Of a DNA stretch of 15,725 bases, positions 14,645-15,725 are shown in pieces. Numbering within the stretch: position 1 is the first letter of the stretch; each line of letters begins with the position of its first letter. The stretch spans positions 1-15,725 of the forward strand of contig CAZGDY010000029.1 of NCBI GenBank assembly GCA_964524965.1. Reading direction: 5' to 3'. Position numbers and translations under genes: made by a program. The stretch comes from Kmv34 sp964524965 (GTDB lineage: Bacteria; Aerophobota; Aerophobia; Aerophobales; B3-G15). The notes beneath the pieces were generated by a model. That model searched no databases and was not told the DNA's origin. It was given only the letters and a program-made list of their open reading frames with translations.

Positions 14645-15680
14645 GCAGATATTAACTGAAGCAAATAATGCCGAGGTTGAGATAATCTGTTCTAAGAAAG
14701 GATCTTTTAATAAAAGAGTTTCTTTTAAAGAGGGTAAGAGATCAGTTTTTTTGACTCACTTTCCCGGCAATTTTGTGAAACCTTGCCCGGGCACAGGAAA
14801 AGGATATTTATGTTGTGGTTACATGGTTATCAATCAATCCATAAACTGTCCTCTTGATTGTACTTATTGCATACTTCAGAATTATCTTGGACCATCACCT
14901 CTTATCTTATACCTTAATTTTGATCAATTAATCCAACAATTAGATAAGTTCTTAAAAAAAAATCAGGGGGATTTTTTTAGAATAGGTAATGGAGAACTTG
15001 CTGACAGCTTAGCGCTGGATTATTTAAGTAATTTTTCTTCTCTTTTTATATCTTATTTTAGAGAGAAAAAAAACGTAGTGTTTGAATTTAAAACTAAAAC
15101 CGATGAAGTGGATAAGATTTTACAGATACCCCCCTCTAAAAATATAGTTGTTTCTTGGTCTTTAAACCCTGAAAGAATAATTAAGCAAGAGGAATATTTT
15201 AGTGCGTCTTTGGAAAAAAGATTAGAGGCAGCCTATAGAGTTCAGGAAAAAGGTTATATGTTAGCTTTTCATTTTGATCCCCTTCTTTTATATCCGGAAT
15301 GGGAGGTTGAGTACCAGAAGTTAATTGAAAATCTTTTTTCTCTTATTGATCCTTCGCGGATTTTCTGGATATCTCTTGGTGCCTTACGTTTCCCTCCTTC
15401 TCTTAAGGCAGTAATTCAACAAAGGTTTCCTCAGACCAGAATAATTTATCAGGAAATGATTCAGAGTCTTGATGGAAAATTGCGCTATCCAAAACCTTTA
15501 AGAATAGAAATGTTCAAAAAAATTTATTCTTTAATTAAAGATAAAGCACCTGATGTTTTTTGCTATTTTTGCATGGAAAGTCCTGATGTATGGGAAAAGG
15601 TTATGGGGTTTTCTCCTCGTTCTAATCTACACTTCAGACATATTTTTGGAGAGTATTGCCGGAAAATTTTAAATCGATAA
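14580..15680 (+). CDS. SPL-family radical SAM protein (spore photoproduct lyase homologue)
   Basis: A 366-residue protein with the radical SAM cluster motif C-x3-C-x2-C at Cys90, Cys94 and Cys97 (NCPLDCTYCILQ), preceded by the Cys-rich KPCPGTGKGYLCCGY (67-81) and ending with YFCMESPDVWEKV (329-341), both typical of SPL-family proteins in non-sporulating bacteria. The fold and N-terminus (QIEKIWVDHKV) follow spore photoproduct lyase. However, the segment matching the hydrogen-donor cysteine (Cys141 in B. subtilis) reads RIGNGELADSLALDYL (134-149) with no cysteine, so classical thymine-dimer reversal is doubtful. The start is ATG 14580, with AAGG 6 nt before it. An in-frame ATG at 14547 has no comparable site. 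It overlaps the ParB-like gene by 65 nt and is probably translationally coupled to it. The 45 nt after it hold no gene. Confidence 0.88.
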   Translation: MRDYQIEKIWVDHKVKTHPLVEQILTEANNAEVEIICSKKGSFNKRVSFKEGKRSVFLTHFPGNFVKPCPGTGKGYLCCGYMVINQSINCPLDCTYCILQNYLGPSPLILYLNFDQLIQQLDKFLKKNQGDFFRIGNGELADSLALDYLSNFSSLFISYFREKKNVVFEFKTKTDEVDKILQIPPSKNIVVSWSLNPERIIKQEEYFSASLEKRLEAAYRVQEKGYMLAFHFDPLLLYPEWEVEYQKLIENLFSLIDPSRIFWISLGALRFPPSLKAVIQQRFPQTRIIYQEMIQSLDGKLRYPKPLRIEMFKKIYSLIKDKAPDVFCYFCMESPDVWEKVMGFSPRSNLHFRHIFGEYCRKILNR

Positions 15681-15725
15681 GGCTACTACTTTTCAAAACT
15701 CTCTTTTTCGAAAAATAAGATAAGC

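Noticed and set aside
14580..15680. Evidence that the organism forms spores
   Set aside because: The SPL homologue lacks the donor cysteine and has the C-terminal CMES-type extension found in non-sporulating bacteria; no other sporulation gene is present.
15704..15715. TTTTTCGAAAAA palindrome after the radical SAM gene as a terminator
   Set aside because: There is no loop-forming G-C stem and no T-run afterwards before the window ends.
1..15725. CRISPR array, insertion sequence or prophage
   Set aside because: No regularly spaced direct repeats, transposase, integrase or phage structural genes were seen on either strand.

Overview
The window is AT-rich, densely coded bacterial chromosome with no insertion sequence, phage or CRISPR signature. 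An outer membrane is implied by a PorV-like beta-barrel protein with a signal peptide and C-terminal Phe. A very long secreted protein carries Ig-like repeats and a FlgD/CTD-like C-terminus. This combination is common in uncultured, didermic, AT-rich candidate phyla (Aerophobetes-, Omnitrophica- or KSB1-like lineages), but the sequence alone does not fix the phylum. A spore-photoproduct-lyase homologue is present but lacks hallmark residues of the true enzyme, so it is not evidence of sporulation.

Layout. 1-2534 (+): 3' part of a giant Ig-repeat surface protein. 2585-3412 (-): Nif3-like metal-binding protein, divergent from panD (3540) across a 127-bp region with a good promoter for each direction. 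3540-5821 (+): panD and def (1 nt apart), a 9-bp inverted repeat, a stand-alone Lrp/AsnC effector-domain protein, tRNA-Gln(UUG) and thiL. 5903-9178 (+): a glycolytic operon gap-pgk-tpiA-secG with gaps of 3 and 13 nt and a 1-nt TAATG overlap. 9258-9491 (+): a clear homologue of the trp RNA-binding attenuation protein TRAP (mtrB), with its own promoter overlapping the end of secG. It is followed by five (G/T)AG triplets in exact 5-nt register that run into a strong intrinsic terminator. 9639-10700 (+): M42 metallo-aminopeptidase. 13526 down to 10707 (-): GT2 glycosyltransferase, thioredoxin reductase, PorV-like protein. 13616-15680 (+): a ParB-like protein overlapping by 65 nt an SPL-family radical SAM protein.

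How the genes work together. Most of the window is housekeeping: lower glycolysis plus the SecYEG subunit SecG, cofactor synthesis (pantothenate, thiamine diphosphate), N-terminal formyl removal, a Gln tRNA, redox and peptide turnover. Two loci stand out. The first is TRAP in a probable diderm, next to a triplet array and terminator arranged like an attenuator element. The second is the translationally coupled ParB-like/SPL-like pair. Its radical SAM partner keeps the 4Fe-4S cluster cysteines but has no cysteine where true spore photoproduct lyase has its hydrogen donor, so a different substrate is likely. This pair is the best candidate for an undescribed system here.
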